Assembly (NCBI RefSeq): GCF_050436995.1
Contig: NC_134758.1
Location: 4,216,001 to 4,280,000, forward strand
DNA length: 64,000 nt
From: Anticarsia gemmatalis
Taxonomy: Eukaryota; Arthropoda; Insecta; Lepidoptera; Erebidae
Direction of reading: 5' to 3'
Positions 13,141-24,626 of this stretch are shown here, one piece after another. Numbering within the stretch: the first letter of the stretch is position 1; each line of letters begins with the position of its first letter. Made by a program: the position numbers and the translations under genes. The notes under the pieces were generated by a model, which worked only from the letters and a program-made list of their open reading frames with translations, was not told the DNA's origin and ran no database searches.

Positions 13141-14399
13141 AAGACCGTATATCTCAAAGGTCCTAAAAGCTACAAATCTCAAAATCAACACACACTCCGT
13201 AGAATATTATAAACATGTAGTTCAACGATTTTTTCTTAAGAATTGATCAAACGGTATTTAATAAAACAAAACGTTTTACAACATAATTTCAAAACAGCTA
13301 ATCGTTATCTTATTCCGTATAGAATCAATTGGTGTTCTTCTTGTTTAAAGTTTTTCAAAAGAAAGTTGGAAACAAAAACGAAGTGGACCTCACGAAGAAA
13401 CCCACTCAAATTCTTCTCAAAGAGTCCCAAACCACGGTTTGGTCTCTTACTTTTGTGGTTTGGTGCAAGTCATGAGACTTAGATATTGTATTATTACGTA
13501 ATAGCTGATCATTTTAACAAGCCACTTATTTGCATAGTGAAGTAGACGTGGAAATAATTACAGTCAAAGACTTACTCCAGGTAGATTAAAACAACGAGGT
13601 GCTATCGGTAGTTTATGATGTTAATTTTTAATCAAAAGTTGTATTACTTTGCATAACAAAAGGTACAGGTTACTTTTTAATAATTGTTATGCCTAGAATA
13701 TACGTACGTAACAAACCAAATGATAATATATATTTTATATTCATTGCTATAAATTCAACGATTAAACGCGCTAAGCATCAAGACAACGACATGTACATAA
13801 TATCTAACCACGATTCTTCCAACTAAATTAAATATTGTTTTACACACGGAAAACACCCGCTGCTTTCTTACCCCTTGAACCAAACACAAACAGTTCAAAG
13901 TTTGTAGCTATGTGCTCATTGTTCAGACAGGTAGTCCAAGTTTTTCTGTGTCTCAGTACGTGAGCGCTTCGCTCCAATTTGTTAAGTTCAAGATGTTGGC
14001 CATTAGACATTCAACAAACGCCTTAGTTTACAGTCATGTGCTCAGATGGATTTACTTAAGTTTTTGTTGGAGTTTAAGCACTAGAGTACATTTATGTCCT
14101 AGAGGAAATTGAGACAACCAAAACTACTAAAAACATACCAACAGAATTGAGACCATCCCTCTTTTCGATGTAGTTAAAAAGTGATAACGCAGAGAATGTA
14201 GGCTTTACATTTTATAGGTTTTATTAAAAAAATATTGATATCGTAATCGAGCACAATTTCAGATGTGTGTGTCGGATTGTTTGACGTTTCAGCACAGCTT
14301 ACGCCAACAATATGTGTGAACGGGTATCTGTTTAGAGTCTGGTTGTTATTTTTTTTATATAAGTTTTAATTTATAAGTACATAAGTAATAGTATGTGTA

Positions 14400-14475
14400 T
14401 CAGTTATTTGGATACCATAGTACAAGATGCGCTTAGTTTGTAATCTGATGAACGTGTTTGAATTGTCCAATGATA
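14400..14475 (+). repeat. LINE-tail-like fragment, family T, copy 2
   Basis: See the fragment at 7066-7115. Here the block order extends further, from CAGTTATTTGGATACCATAG to GATGAACGTGTTTGAATTG, CCAATGAT, ending in AT-rich TTATTTATTA. This is typical of the 3' tail of a non-LTR element. Confidence 0.45.
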
Positions 14476-14960
14476 ATTATTTATTAGGATAAGTTCAAAG
14501 TTATCAATCCCATTAGATTATTGAATATAAATCGTTCAAACAAGTCAGTGATATTATTTACTCATGTTATTCAAGTGATATTCAACAGTGTTTCGTGCCC
14601 CTGTCACGTGCATACAAAACTATTTCAAACTTGAATCGCTTATCTGAATGACGATACATTTTACTACTATTCAATAACTTGAAAATTCGAGTTTATTTTA
14701 GATGTAAAACAATTTTGGTTGTGTGCTGATGTTATTTGAAAATGTTTGGGTTTTTTATTTTTCATTTCTAAATTTTTTATTACAAATTAAAGGTTTGGTA
14801 TCTACAAATGAATTGAGTGAAGTTTTGAAATCTTTTTTTTTTTACAATTGGAATATTGTACTGCTAATATATTTTTCTTATTTTGAATGGGTTTTATCCA
14901 AACAGAAGTACTTGTAATTTATCAAGACCTTATTACGTCACATACATGAAATACTTATAG

Positions 14961-15167
14961 AGAAACTGGCGGACCCGACAGACGTTGTCCTGTCTAATAA
15001 ATTAAAAATTAATTAAAAAAACATTGTCCAGCGGACAAAATTGTGAATCTAAACCATTCTCAGATCTCCTTGAACACACACAAAAAATTTCATCAAAATC
15101 GGTCCAGTCATTTAAGAGAAGTTCAGTGACATACACACTTACAGAAGAATTATATATATAAAGATAT
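14961..15167 (+). mobile_element. RTE-like LINE 3' terminal fragment
   Basis: It starts near AGAAACTGGCGGACCCGACA and carries TCATCAAAATCGGTCCAGTC, GAGAAGTTCAGTGACATACA and CAGAAGAATTATATATATAA, AGATA. The TATATATAAAGAT ending and the 'AAAATCGGTCCAG' block are hallmarks of the 3' ends of RTE-type retrotransposons and their non-autonomous offspring in insects. It has no coding sequence and probably arose by 5' truncation. Confidence 0.55.
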
Positions 15168-15284
15168 AAAAAATGCCTTGAGCTTATCCTCCTTCTTGAA
15201 GTTAGTAAAAACAAAAAAGAAGATAGTTCCATTCAAATACTCGTCCTACAACTGACATCAAATAACACATTTCAATTACTACCT

Positions 15285-16429
15285 TAGAGTCATTCGGGGT
15301 AACTGTTCGCAGTGGGTAAGTGAGCGCAGGGCCTATATCTCTGATCGGGGTGAGGGGGCGGGGGTGACTGTTTTGGTCAATCGTAGCTGCAAGCAACGCG
15401 AACTAGTCGCGACATGTCAGTGCGCCGCACCACACTTTGTTGTTTATTTATTTGCAAAAAACTGTTTTAGGCCATTTGATTGTGACTTTCTTATTGTTTG
15501 GAAAACATTCTGACACGCAAGATTGTAGAGCAACACCAGGAACGTCATGTTTTTTTAATTAAATGGTTATTGTTGTTGAAATTTGTAAGCGTAATATAAA
15601 GTTATATTCATTACTTTGGACTCAGCGGTTCTTATATTCAATTTTGGGGTCTGCGGGAAAGTGTGCGCGGGTAAGTGGGCGCACGCGCACACTTGCCCGG
15701 ATTCATAAAGATAATAATAAATTCATATAATTTTAGTACCAAATAAACTCTTATTTACTTATTTGTTTTAGTGTAGCGCCATGTTTCGAAATTATATTAG
15801 AAAAAAACCTGAACTTGCGACTGTTACAAGAAATCGCTAAAGCAAAAGCTCTAATTGAACAGGGTAAAAGTAAAGCAATTGGTATAAGCGAGTCATGTCT
15901 TCGCAAAAGACTTAAATTAAACGTAGCTGCATCTTCATTAGGTCGGTTTAAGCCAGAAACAGTACAAATTATTTAATTTGATTATTTAATTTTTTATATT
16001 TATACCTAGAATGTTCAAGTAGTTTTATTGGTTTTGTGTTTGGATTTTCTGAAAAGGAGATGTTTGGTTCTGGTTAATTTTCATTAAATTTACTTCAAAG
16101 GCTAGATAATTTTGGTGAAATAATTTAATTAATATAATTAATTTCGGTCAAATTAACCAATGCGTTCACTTACCCCAAGTGCGTCTATTTACCCCATAGC
16201 TGTGCGCACACTTACCCACAACACGGGTCAAGTGTTCGCATTCCGACTTTCAGTTGTTTTTGTCTGTTTGAATGAAAACTAATATACTTACAGATTTAGT
16301 TTGTCTTCCAAATTGTAGTCTAATAAATGTTTATTTTGATATGTTACTTTTATTTTACTGATTACACTGTTCTAATTCACAATGTGGTCCCAAAGGTGAA
16401 AGTGCGCACACTTGACCCGAATGACTCTA
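15285..16429 (+). mobile_element. TA-flanked DNA transposon, pogo/Tigger-like, internally deleted
   Basis: The ends are exact inverted repeats: TAGAGTCATTCGGG at 15285 and CCCGAATGACTCTA ending at 16429, consistent with a TA target duplication plus short terminal repeats. Inside, near both ends, are several copies of a GGGTAAGTGNGCGCA-type motif in both orientations (15314, 15669, about 16162-16235, about 16402), which look like subterminal transposase-binding sites. Between them sits a broken DNA-binding exon (15781-15976) of the psq/pogo type. No DDE/D catalytic region is present, so the element is non-autonomous. TA target choice plus a psq-type helix-turn-helix fit the pogo/Tigger branch of Tc1/mariner; the branch is inferred. 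Confidence 0.65.
15781..15976 (+). pseudogene. psq/pogo-type helix-turn-helix transposase exon, frameshifted
   Basis: An ATG at 15781, preceded by an acceptor-like TTTGTTTTAG, starts MFRNYIRKKPEL and runs to a stop at 15837-15839. The continuation is open one base out of frame from 15812: LLQEIAKAKALIEQGKSKAI, then GISESCLRKRLKL, then LGRFKPETVQII and a stop at 15974-15976. This is the layout of the N-terminal DNA-binding domain of pogo/Tigger transposases and Pipsqueak-like proteins: a basic RNYxRK start, a helix with alanines, a short-loop G-I-S-x-S-x-L-R-K-R recognition helix, then GRFKP. A frameshift near 15811 breaks it. The catalytic domain that should follow is absent, so this is a relic rather than a host gene. 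Confidence 0.6.
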
Positions 16430-16902
16430 CATCAAACTGAAAAAAGCACAATACAAACCATTACAGTAGTAAAAGAAATACAAAGAAAAGGCACAATACA
16501 TTATTATCAATAACGAACATAGAATGAGCATGTTAACTTTTACGCTTATTGAGTCCCGTTTGTGAATGCATCTGACAGTGTAGGGGCAAAGAAAATAAAT
16601 GGCTACGGTAACTAGCTTGTTATGTTACTTCGCGTTATATTGCCGTGAAATTGACAAATAATGATGTATTTTGATTGAAGATGTTAAAATGTTGGGTGTT
16701 TTTGTTCGTTTCGTGTATTTTTGTAAGTGCTACGCTTGAAAAGCATTGAAGTCCCATAATGGTTTTTTGTTTAAATTAATTTAATGGAAAATGCGTAACA
16801 TGTCGTGTGACGCGATTTTTTATGAATATAAAAAATGTGAACAACTATTTTTCGCAAATACAAAAATTTTATACTTATTTTTCGCATTTATCAAAACAGC
16901 GA

Positions 16903-17066
16903 CCAGTAGCTCCATTTTTTACAGTCTGTATTTAAAATGTACTGCAAAAATGATTTTTACGACGCCCGCTAGAGGTGCTTATCAGGTTTTTTTATACAGA
17001 TTTCGTCGATAACTAGCCAATTGTCGATAGACTCGTTAGTCGATAGTAGTAGAGAATCACTCTTCT
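16903..17066 (-). mobile_element. MITE family M, copy M2
   Basis: It begins CAGTAGCTCCATTTTTTACA and ends GTAGTAGAGAATCAC. In between are TTACGACGCCCGCTAGAGG and TTGTCGATAG. It matches the M consensus in the minus orientation. One terminus has drifted (CTCCATTT for CGCGATTC). Confidence 0.6.
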
Positions 17067-18177
17067 GCCAACCTAGTAGCAGAGAATAGACATTCTGTAA
17101 AATGTATCAAAGAATACGATACAAAAACTATTTCAAGACTCAACCAAACCAAATTCTATTCAACCAAGTAAATTTTAAAAACAAACAGACGCTTTATAAA
17201 ATAAAGAAAGAAAGATAAAAATCCGTCTTGGTGTTGAGTGATATGGGTAACTGATCCAGTGAATCGCCGCGGCCCAGATTGTGTGTAATATTGTCCCATT
17301 GAGCACAAGCCACAAATAAAAGGCGGATCTTAGGGAAAGGAAAATTGGATTTTCTTTGAGACAACCCGCGCTATAAAATTGAAACTGTCTTATACGGTTT
17401 ATGTATTTAATTGTGTTGTAGTTCACTTGAGGGTGACTTGGTCTATCCGAATTTGTTGTGAATAAACAGTGACTTAGTATTAATCCTTGATGTCAAAGGA
17501 ATGTTTGAAGTATTGATGTATTCTGGTATATTTGACGTTTAGTAAAATAAAAATCTCTATTTTATACGATACAAAATCATTATTTATGTCTTTAAGGGAT
17601 GTTTGTACTTAAAAATACTACTGCATTCGTTGTTTTAACTTTTGATTAAGAATATATCATGTGGTAGAATTTTAAACTATTTTAAAGTTTTAAAACCTTC
17701 TTAAACAAAGACATCTACATGCAAACATTTTAAATTAAAACAATTATTTCTGAGTACTATCAAAATGTCCGAAAATTATTACTCAACCCACTTTCACTTT
17801 GTAAAATTCTTCTATAAATCTAATATCAAATCATAAAAATGTATTTCTGTTCAGAAAGTTTTCTTACATTAAACGTACACAAAAGTTTTCTAAAATGAAT
17901 AGTATGTGCAAAATGAATTTTTAAAATTGCCCGTTTACGGCGTTATTTGAAATGACATATTTATCTCGTCGTGTCAGCCCCACTGAAACTCGGAAGCCTT
18001 TAAAGCCGCTAATATGGAAGGAGTGAAGAGCGGGGCGTTTTAATAGAAGAGTTCTAACATTACACTTTTTACTAGAAATATGTTAGTACAGCTATGAGCT
18101 CTTGTGGCAAAATATTAGTGTAAAATTTTCTTATAACTAAATTCGTCAAAATGTTTTTTTTTTACAATATTATAGTA

Positions 18178-18330
18178 TGGAAATGCCTCACGCTACGGCG
18201 CAGGTTACACTGGCCGTGGCCGAAGGTTCGCTGAATCAGCGATCGTCTCTCATATTTTGATTTCTCGCGTTAATTCTCGTATTCTATTAATACAAGAATT
18301 AACGCGAACATAATGAACACGCAACGCGAA
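18178..18330 (+). repeat. Repeat family R (CGGCGCAGGTT), copy 1, with hairpin
   Basis: It shares GCCTxACG, CGGCGCAGGTTxCACT and GCCGTGGxC with 49524-49671, then TTAATTCxCGTATTCTATT and later ACACGCAACGCGAAAG. In this copy an 18-base inverted repeat with one mismatch (18266-18283 against 18289-18306, arms CGCGTTAATTCTcGTATT) sits at one edge, so head and tail of the family seem to meet here. The class is unknown; no coding sequence is visible. Confidence 0.5.
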
Positions 18331-18856
18331 AGTCCAAAGGTTATGTTTTTCTTAAAAAAAAATACAAGTTCGTTTACAACGAAACATGTAACTTATTTAA
18401 CTTTTAAAAGGAAGGAACGTTTTAGGAACAAAGGTTGGTATTTATAAAGATTTATTATACACTAGATTAGCTTCGGGTTTATATACGAAGCATATTTTTC
18501 CGAAAATAAAAACAGTATTTGTGCTAACTCTTCTATTGACAGTTTTTATAGCTTTTGGTCCATAAAAACATTAAAATACTGCAGCTTTTATAACTCCAAA
18601 TACTTTATGACTGCGTAAAATTAAACTCGTAACATTTTAAAATTTGATTTAAACATCTAATAGCAGAAAATCCCTCTGAACATTTTGAAACTAATGCACT
18701 ATTCTTTGAATTTTGAGAAACTTTTTCACTTGAATTGCATATCAAGGTCAATGAAAAAACTGAAACCGAGAAAAAATCTATTTCTGAATTTGTATGTTAT
18801 TTCTAGATTTGCAATCGCAGATGTTTTTTTTTTGTATTTAATACTTAATTTAGATA

Positions 18857-19116
18857 TCTATACTAATATTATAAAGCTGAAGAGTTTGTTTGTTTGTTTG
18901 TTTGTTTGTTTGAACGCGCTAATCTCAGAAACTACTGGTCCGATTTGAAAAATTCTTTCAGTGTTAGATAGCCCATTTATCGAGGAAGGCTATAGGCTAT
19001 ATATCATCACGCTACGACTAAAAGGAGCAGAGTACCAGTAAAAAATGATACAAAAACGGGGAAAAATTTCGCCCATTGACTAATGTTACGCAAGCAAAGT
19101 TGCGCGGGTCAGCTAG
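18857..19116 (+). mobile_element. Non-autonomous Helitron, copy H2
   Basis: It has the TCTATACTAATATTATAAAG start, an uninterrupted (TTTG)n run, the family core, and a 3' hairpin with CGCAAGCAAAGTTGCGCGGG and a final CTAG before T. At 260 bp it is almost the same length as copy H1. It has no ORF of its own; the frame crossing it is chance. Confidence 0.85.
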
Positions 19117-19315
19117 TTTTTTCATAAAATACGGTAAGCTCTAAGCCTGAACAATTACATTCCTTATGTACTCAAAGCCACATATTTTTTTTGACATTAA
19201 TAAAACTTGCTTATCACATATCTAATTGGCCTGAATTATCCAATGACACGCAGAACGGTGATTGCCTTAACTATTGCACTAAACGTGAAATCAAATACAA
19301 CTACACGTGGTTCCA

Positions 19316-19410
19316 AAATATCATCATCCTCAGCCTAGCCTTTCTTCCAACTATGTTGGAGTCGGCTTCCAGTCTTACTGAATGCAGCTGAGTACCAGTA
19401 TTTTACATTA
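19316..19410 (-). repeat. Dispersed repeat family P (TCCAACTATGTTGGAGTC), copy 1
   Basis: It carries CAGCCTAGCCTTTCTTCCAA, CTATGTTGGAGTCGGCTTCC, AGTCTTACTGAATGCAGCTG. The middle block recurs at 61201-61232 (CCAACTATGTTGGAGTCTGC). I know it as a common lepidopteran repeat, most likely the antisense of a non-LTR element's 3' end. No intact frame is present. Confidence 0.45.
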
Positions 19411-20910
19411 TTCCAAAACATCATCTTTCAAAAATCTTTCATCCACACATGCTTACAATTTAAGGACCAATTACATTTGGAGTATAAACTCGTAAATTGG
19501 ACTAAATCGTACAATTTGTATAACAAATAATTCAGGAACATGTGTTACGGGGGATGAGCAGCTTAATTAAGAAATAACGCTTGATTTAATATCTAGATTC
19601 TGGCCATGTAAGGTTTACAAATGAAAGTCGGATTAGGAGAAATGTACAGAGTGTTTTAGTAATAATTTGACTGCAGTACACTAATGTATCGTGGTTTGGA
19701 AAGTTATGTGGCCATTGTAATAACACAAACCGATTCAGTCTATTCCTGTTAGGAAACATACTTTCAGCTTTTACAATGAAACGTATATTTTTTTAGTAAA
19801 AACTTTTTGTACGATTTTTTTGACAAAATGGGTCAAATTACAAAGTTAAACCGTGTCAGTGAGATAGTGTGAACCATGGATGAAAATAAATAATAATATG
19901 TCAAGTATATTTTTTATAAACGATTGTATTTATCATATTCGATGGTAATAGAACGGGTGAATGTAGTTTTGTGTTTTACTAATACATACCTTAATTTAAT
20001 TATAAAGAAGTATTTTTTTACGAAATCGAGAGTTTGCTAACGTGCTAACAAAGCGTAGTTAAAAATAAACACATTACTTTTATCGCGAAGTTTAAATTAT
20101 TTTATAACCGTTCAAATGGCGGGACAAAGGCGATAAAGTGCGAAATTTTCCTACTAATGTCCATCATAAAAAGATAAAAAGGGTTGTTTGCGATTTCAAA
20201 GTTAGTTGTTAGAACTGTTCGCGCGATTTTGTATTTGTTGTTTTAATATCTTTGTAGCGCCGTTTTGGTATATAATAATGAGATTTTATTTTGATTTCTG
20301 TACCTCGAATATCTTACACCTATCTGGATATTTAGCTCCTACCAACCCATTCCTAACGGCCAAGGATTGCGACCAATGAGTTTGGGTGAGATAATGGAAC
20401 AATATGGGTATTTTTTTATTATCAATCTTTGAGAATAGCGGTGGGAGTTGAAGTTCCCCTCACTCAAATTATAAATGGAAAATTATAAATTGGCTATTAA
20501 CCTAATTATAAAATCGAAATCAAAATGTTTACTTTCACGTCATATTTATTCGTTTTCTAAATCTATTGTAATCAAGGCGAAACATTAATATAGGTATTTA
20601 AAAATGTGGTAATATTATGATCTGTAATTATTCCACACCAAAGACTTTGTTGACATCACATGCTATAAGTTGATCTTATTCCACAAATCTCTATATTCAT
20701 ATATCATAATTATCTTCAGTTCCAACTTTCCCGACTAGCGATAATTGTTATTTATGTACTGTAATTATTACAGTTACTGTTACTCCGCATTGCAAATGAA
20801 GCTATATATTTATAATACTTACCAGTATAATCTTCTTATAGTAATAAAAAACAGTATCTTAACTAATGAACTTTTGTATGACCTTTGTAAATAATAATTA
20901 TCATAATTTA

Positions 20911-21070
20911 GTGCTACTATCGATTATCGCTAATCGGATAGCTGTTGAGAGATTTTGTATGATAGTCTTATTGGCGCCTCTAGAAGACGCGGTGGGCACT
21001 ACTTTTGCAGTATATTTTAAGTGTTAAACTCTAAATAACCGATAGTACCGACTACAGAGAATCGCGCTAC
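20911..21070 (+). mobile_element. MITE family M, copy M3
   Basis: It runs from GTGCTACTATCGATTATCGC to the right end ACAGAGAATCGCGCTAC, with TTGGCGCCTCTAGAAGACGC and GTAGTATATTTTAAG-like middle blocks. The left terminal CTGTAGCGCGATTC is lost; the right terminus is well kept. Confidence 0.6.
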
Positions 21071-22587
21071 TTGGTTGTCTTAGGGTGTGTTTGAATTAGC
21101 AATATTTACAACTATCTTATACAAACAATTTCTAAAAAAGTTGGAACACCTTGTATTTCTAACCAACCTTAGGTCTACTAAGCACTACAAATTCAAAGCT
21201 CTAACAAAAATATCTAGTACTTATGAAGTCAGTTTCCCGCAGTGACCTCACCTTGCTTCCACTCAGACTCTTGTCCCGTTTGTTCTAAAAAGCCACTCAT
21301 AGTCAACCATGCATTCGTCCACATTTCACACAAGGTATCCCTCTACAACATTCACTGTAGGGGTCCTAAAGACCTTCCAAAAATATCCTGCATAGCAGTA
21401 CAAGAAAATTATGCGTGATAATAAAACGGAACCGAGGTAGACATGCGGTTTACGTTAAATTTACCTACGTAACATTCACGGGTTAAGGCTTGTGTTTTGT
21501 TAAAATGGAGAGCGGAAAAACAACCCAATGCGCAAAACTTAACTACAGCTAGTTTATGTTTTGTAAATATGCTATGTAATTTTTATTATAAATTTCAGTA
21601 ATGATTTTTATACCGGGTATATTTTTATTTAATGTATACTTGCTAGACTTTGTAAGTCGACGTAGACGCGCGCAAGAGTTAAAAATATCAAAGCGCTACG
21701 CAAACCTTCTTCATACTTCATATCGCAGTGTGGGAATAAACTTAAATAAAGAACCAAGGCAAGTGCATCTTTAATCTCAAAACGGTTGTGCATTTATAGG
21801 GCGCGATAGTTTAAACACATTAGGATATACGGAGGACGAGGCAAATATTTCAATCAAATTCAATTCGTATACTGGCGCAAGGATTTTTTAAATATCCGCT
21901 CCGCTTACTTAGCGCTTTGTTCCGCTAAAACTTCAGAGACACGTAAATACTCAAAATTAACCACGTATAATTTCCTCGAGAATGTTTCTCTGCGGCGATG
22001 GTTTCAGTTCAAAAATGTCAAATGTTAGAACTACTTCCCCTTTATTGCTGTCAAGTTGGTTAGATGCGGTTGGTTTTACTGCCTAATGCGCCTTCGAGGT
22101 TATAATATTAGTTTTCATATGACAACGGCTTTGAAGTTTTGAAATCTAAATGCGTAGTAGATTTTTATGTTTCTTAGGATTGAGTTCTGGTTGCTTGTGT
22201 TGTGTATTTTTGTGTCTCTCTGGATATTATTTTGTATAAAAAAAATCAAGAATTGTGTTTTAAATACACAATAAAAATATGCAAGAAGGAAAAAAACATA
22301 CAGCAGTATATTTATTGGTCTTGTTTGGTTTACTCAAGTCATAAAACTAAAGCCTTGCTCACTCACTTTTCTATGGGGCTCGTGACCATTTAAAATGTAC
22401 CGTTAAAAGGCACATGAATTGTGTATATCGGAGAACAGAAATACCGAGTAAATGTTTGTAAGGTAAGGAAAAATAAATCATATTCAGGTAAAAACTGATA
22501 AAGTACGGAAACGGTCTTGCCACTGCAATATCAGCATGCAAATATTAAAATAGAAATAAACAAAAATTAACTTTTTGAAATACTTAC

Positions 22588-23108
22588 ATCAAATTTAGCG
22601 TCAGCCCTTGCTAAATTTATTTTCATATCCTGCTTCAATTCAACACTTTTTGGCGGAGTTGTTATAAATTTCTGCGGCCTTCCTATTTGTGAGCAATTAA
22701 TTCTTAAAAATGCTGCATTGTCTTTAACGTCCACTGCAATTTTCACCCACTTATTTTCATAATACTCGGATAATTCAAATTGGACTTCTGCTTCATTGAT
22801 TTTCCAGATTATTCTTGTAGTGTTTATAGCTATTACTTGGAAGCAAAGACTGAGGATGGTAATATCATCATCTAGTTCATCATCATACGATGTCAGTGAG
22901 AAGAGACACCAGCGCTTTTTTTGATCGGTCGTTTTGAACGCACCGGTTACTAAATATTGACTAGATAGTATTGTTTCTTCATCTAGAGTTAGATCTTTTT
23001 CTATTTCGTTTTTAGTATTTAAAGCGTATGCTGTGAAGCCGTCCATGCCCGTTACACTACTGCCTTCGTCTTCTTCTAACAATGGTAGTAAGTTGACATT
23101 TACTGTGT
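22588..23108 (-). CDS. Exon encoding most of a thrombospondin N-terminal-like (TSPN/LamG) domain of a secreted collagen-type protein
   Basis: This 521-base exon lies between a GTTTCAG acceptor (AG at 23110-23109) and a GTAAGTA donor (from 22587). It starts in phase 1 and ends in phase 0. It reads TVNVNLLPLLEEDEG at the start, has KRWCLFSL in the first third, YYENKWVKIAVDV followed by AAFLRINCSQIGRP in the last third, and ends ARADAKFD. The W-x-K-I-x-V-x-V ... L-x-x-N/D-C-x-x-I series is the signature strand pair of TSPN/laminin-G-like domains in fibril-associated and multiplexin collagens. Four cysteines are seen in the assembled domain (RWC, SLC, INC, RLC), and there are two glycosylation sequons (NTT, NCS). 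The inferred role is an extracellular matrix ligand-binding or spacer domain. A TSPN domain in another matrix protein is the main alternative. Confidence 0.8.
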
Positions 23109-24576
23109 CTGAAACAATAACAAAAAGTTAGTGTTAGAATATAAGCACTTTTTTCTCACAGCAAACCTAGAATCCTAATACTTGACGAAGTAAAGAAATA
23201 AAGAGATAACAATACTTAAATTATTTGTCCCCCCCTATAAAATGGTGTGGAGAAATTGGAAACGGGGTTTTCTTAGTTATACAGCCCAGCCCGGTCCTTT
23301 TCTTAAGCACAAAAGATTCACTACTCAAAGTGGTCATCCATCTAAAGAATAGCCGTGACATAAGCCGATGAACCCACTAATAGTTCACCCGGGAAATAAG
23401 CAACTTGCTACGTCATCTGTTGTCAATAAAAAATATGTATATTCTCTTCTAGCGCGATAAAATTGAACTGGTCTACGGTAGGTTAAGTAAACCAAAAATG
23501 TCCTTTTAAGCTTTTAAATTCAAATATAAATGCAAATGTTCTATACATAATGGAAGTTTGTTTATTTTAAAGTATAAACATCTTAGTTAACACGAATTTC
23601 TTATCTATACCTATTTGTCAAAGTGAAGGCAAACAAATAGCAGAATTAGTAACACCCCATCCACCACTCGTGCCTCGTTCAGACGTAGGGAAGAATAAAG
23701 TTGTTGTATACTTGAATAAGCACTTGCCCGTGACTTTATCCAAGTGTTGAGTGAGTGCATGAGTGTCTAACAAAATCTATTTGGTAGTTTTTGCGTAAAT
23801 GTTGGTGTCGTGGGTTCGATTCACATGTGGAACAAATATTTGAGCGATCTACAAATAGTTGTTTCAGATTTAGCTGCATTTTGTGTCCGCTTTGTATATT
23901 TGTAAAAGTCTACACAACAAAAAGTGAATTCTTTTAGTCCGACAATTTGGTAGAGAGCCTTGTATGTAAGGTTCGCGATTGGCGACGGTACCTATACAAA
24001 ATTTTGTCTTTAGAGTATCTGTGACTCGCAGGCTTCTATGAACTACACAGAATAATTAATCTGAGCACATACTGTAACGTAATTTTTAACAAAAACGAAC
24101 ACTAAACTAGACTGGCTTATAAGTAGATAGAACTAAACGCAGCACAAAGACGCGCCTATATTACCGAACTACTGTTTCTACTTATCTAGATCGAGCTGTA
24201 ATGGTGACGGTCACGGTAGCCGCGTTGCCAATTGCTATAAAATATGGCTTCTTAGTTAGAATTAAGTATTTTTTACGTTTTAGTTTAATTCCCTTGCCGG
24301 CCCTTATCGGTGAATCGACATAGTCGGGCATACATTATTTCGTTTAAAGAAACACACAACATTGGTCTAAGCTCATTTCTCTTAGGAATAACTATTTAAC
24401 ACCTCCACTTAAGGTCTATGTTTAGAGTATGTCATTGTAATATTTACGTTTCTCTTTTTTCTATTCAGTAAAAGACTTGGCCTTGACTGGTCTTTCTTTG
24501 GTTTCTACTTGCCTCTATAGAAACAATTCGTGATTTTGTTTGTGTGTATATGTATAAAAAATGTGTAGTTACTTAC
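23109..24576 (-). other. Intron (about 1.47 kb) with a SINE remnant
   Basis: The donor is GTAAGTAAC (24576 downward), directly after GATG. The acceptor is TTTCAG ending at 23109. It joins a phase-1 exon end (G) to a phase-1 exon start (AC), rebuilding a GAC aspartate codon. Apart from the tRNA-like SINE near 23800-23910 nothing else is recognisable. Confidence 0.7.
23800..23910 (+). mobile_element. tRNA-derived SINE, 5'-eroded
   Basis: A B-box-like GTCGTGGGTTCGATTCACA is followed by TGTGGAACAAATATTTG, ATCTACAAATAGTTGTTTC and, further on, TGTGTCCGCTTTGTATATTT. The sequence after the B-box (GGAACAAATATTTG) resembles the minus-strand SINE at 9690-9786. The A-box is not clear. Confidence 0.55.
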
Positions 24577-24626
24577 CATCTATAAACTCAGCGTGATTGA
24601 AGGCAAATGAAACCAAAATGATGTAC
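24577..24626 (-). CDS. Signal-peptide exon of the TSPN/collagen-like gene
   Basis: This 50-base minus-strand exon lies between TTTGTTTCAG (AG at 24628-24627) and GTAAGTAAC (from 24576). It reads xxG-YIILVSFAFNHAEFID-G, where the last G joins AC of the next exon to give aspartate. YIILVSFAF is a hydrophobic core of signal-peptide length, and NHA is an acceptable cleavage motif, so the mature protein would start near EFIDDTVNV, directly before the TSPN domain. The start methionine must be in an upstream exon that ends in phase 2, which I cannot place with confidence. The exon was found by following the frame of the TSPN exon upstream. Confidence 0.72.

Larger units (their letters stand above)
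179..22587 (-). other. Large intron of the TSPN/collagen-like gene, filled with repeats
   Basis: The donor is GTAAGTA at 22587-22581 and the acceptor is CAG ending at 179. Named repeats inside are listed separately. In the remaining stretches (about 179-790, 961-2039, 2200-2880, 2973-4547, 4651-6304, 6567-7065, 7116-9689, 9787-11599, 11771-12440, 12481-13044, 13141-14399, 14476-14960, 16430-16902, 17067-18177, 18330-18856, 19117-19315, 19411-20910 and 21071-22587) I see only AT-rich DNA with short chance frames. An extra small phase-0 exon inside this intron cannot be excluded by eye. Confidence 0.6.

Noticed and set aside
13428..13443. CCAAACC-AC-GGTTTGG palindrome
   Set aside because: Seven-base arms only; expected by chance at this scale.
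15202..15396. 64-codon minus frame
   Set aside because: It crosses the left boundary of the TA-flanked element, so it joins unrelated sequences.
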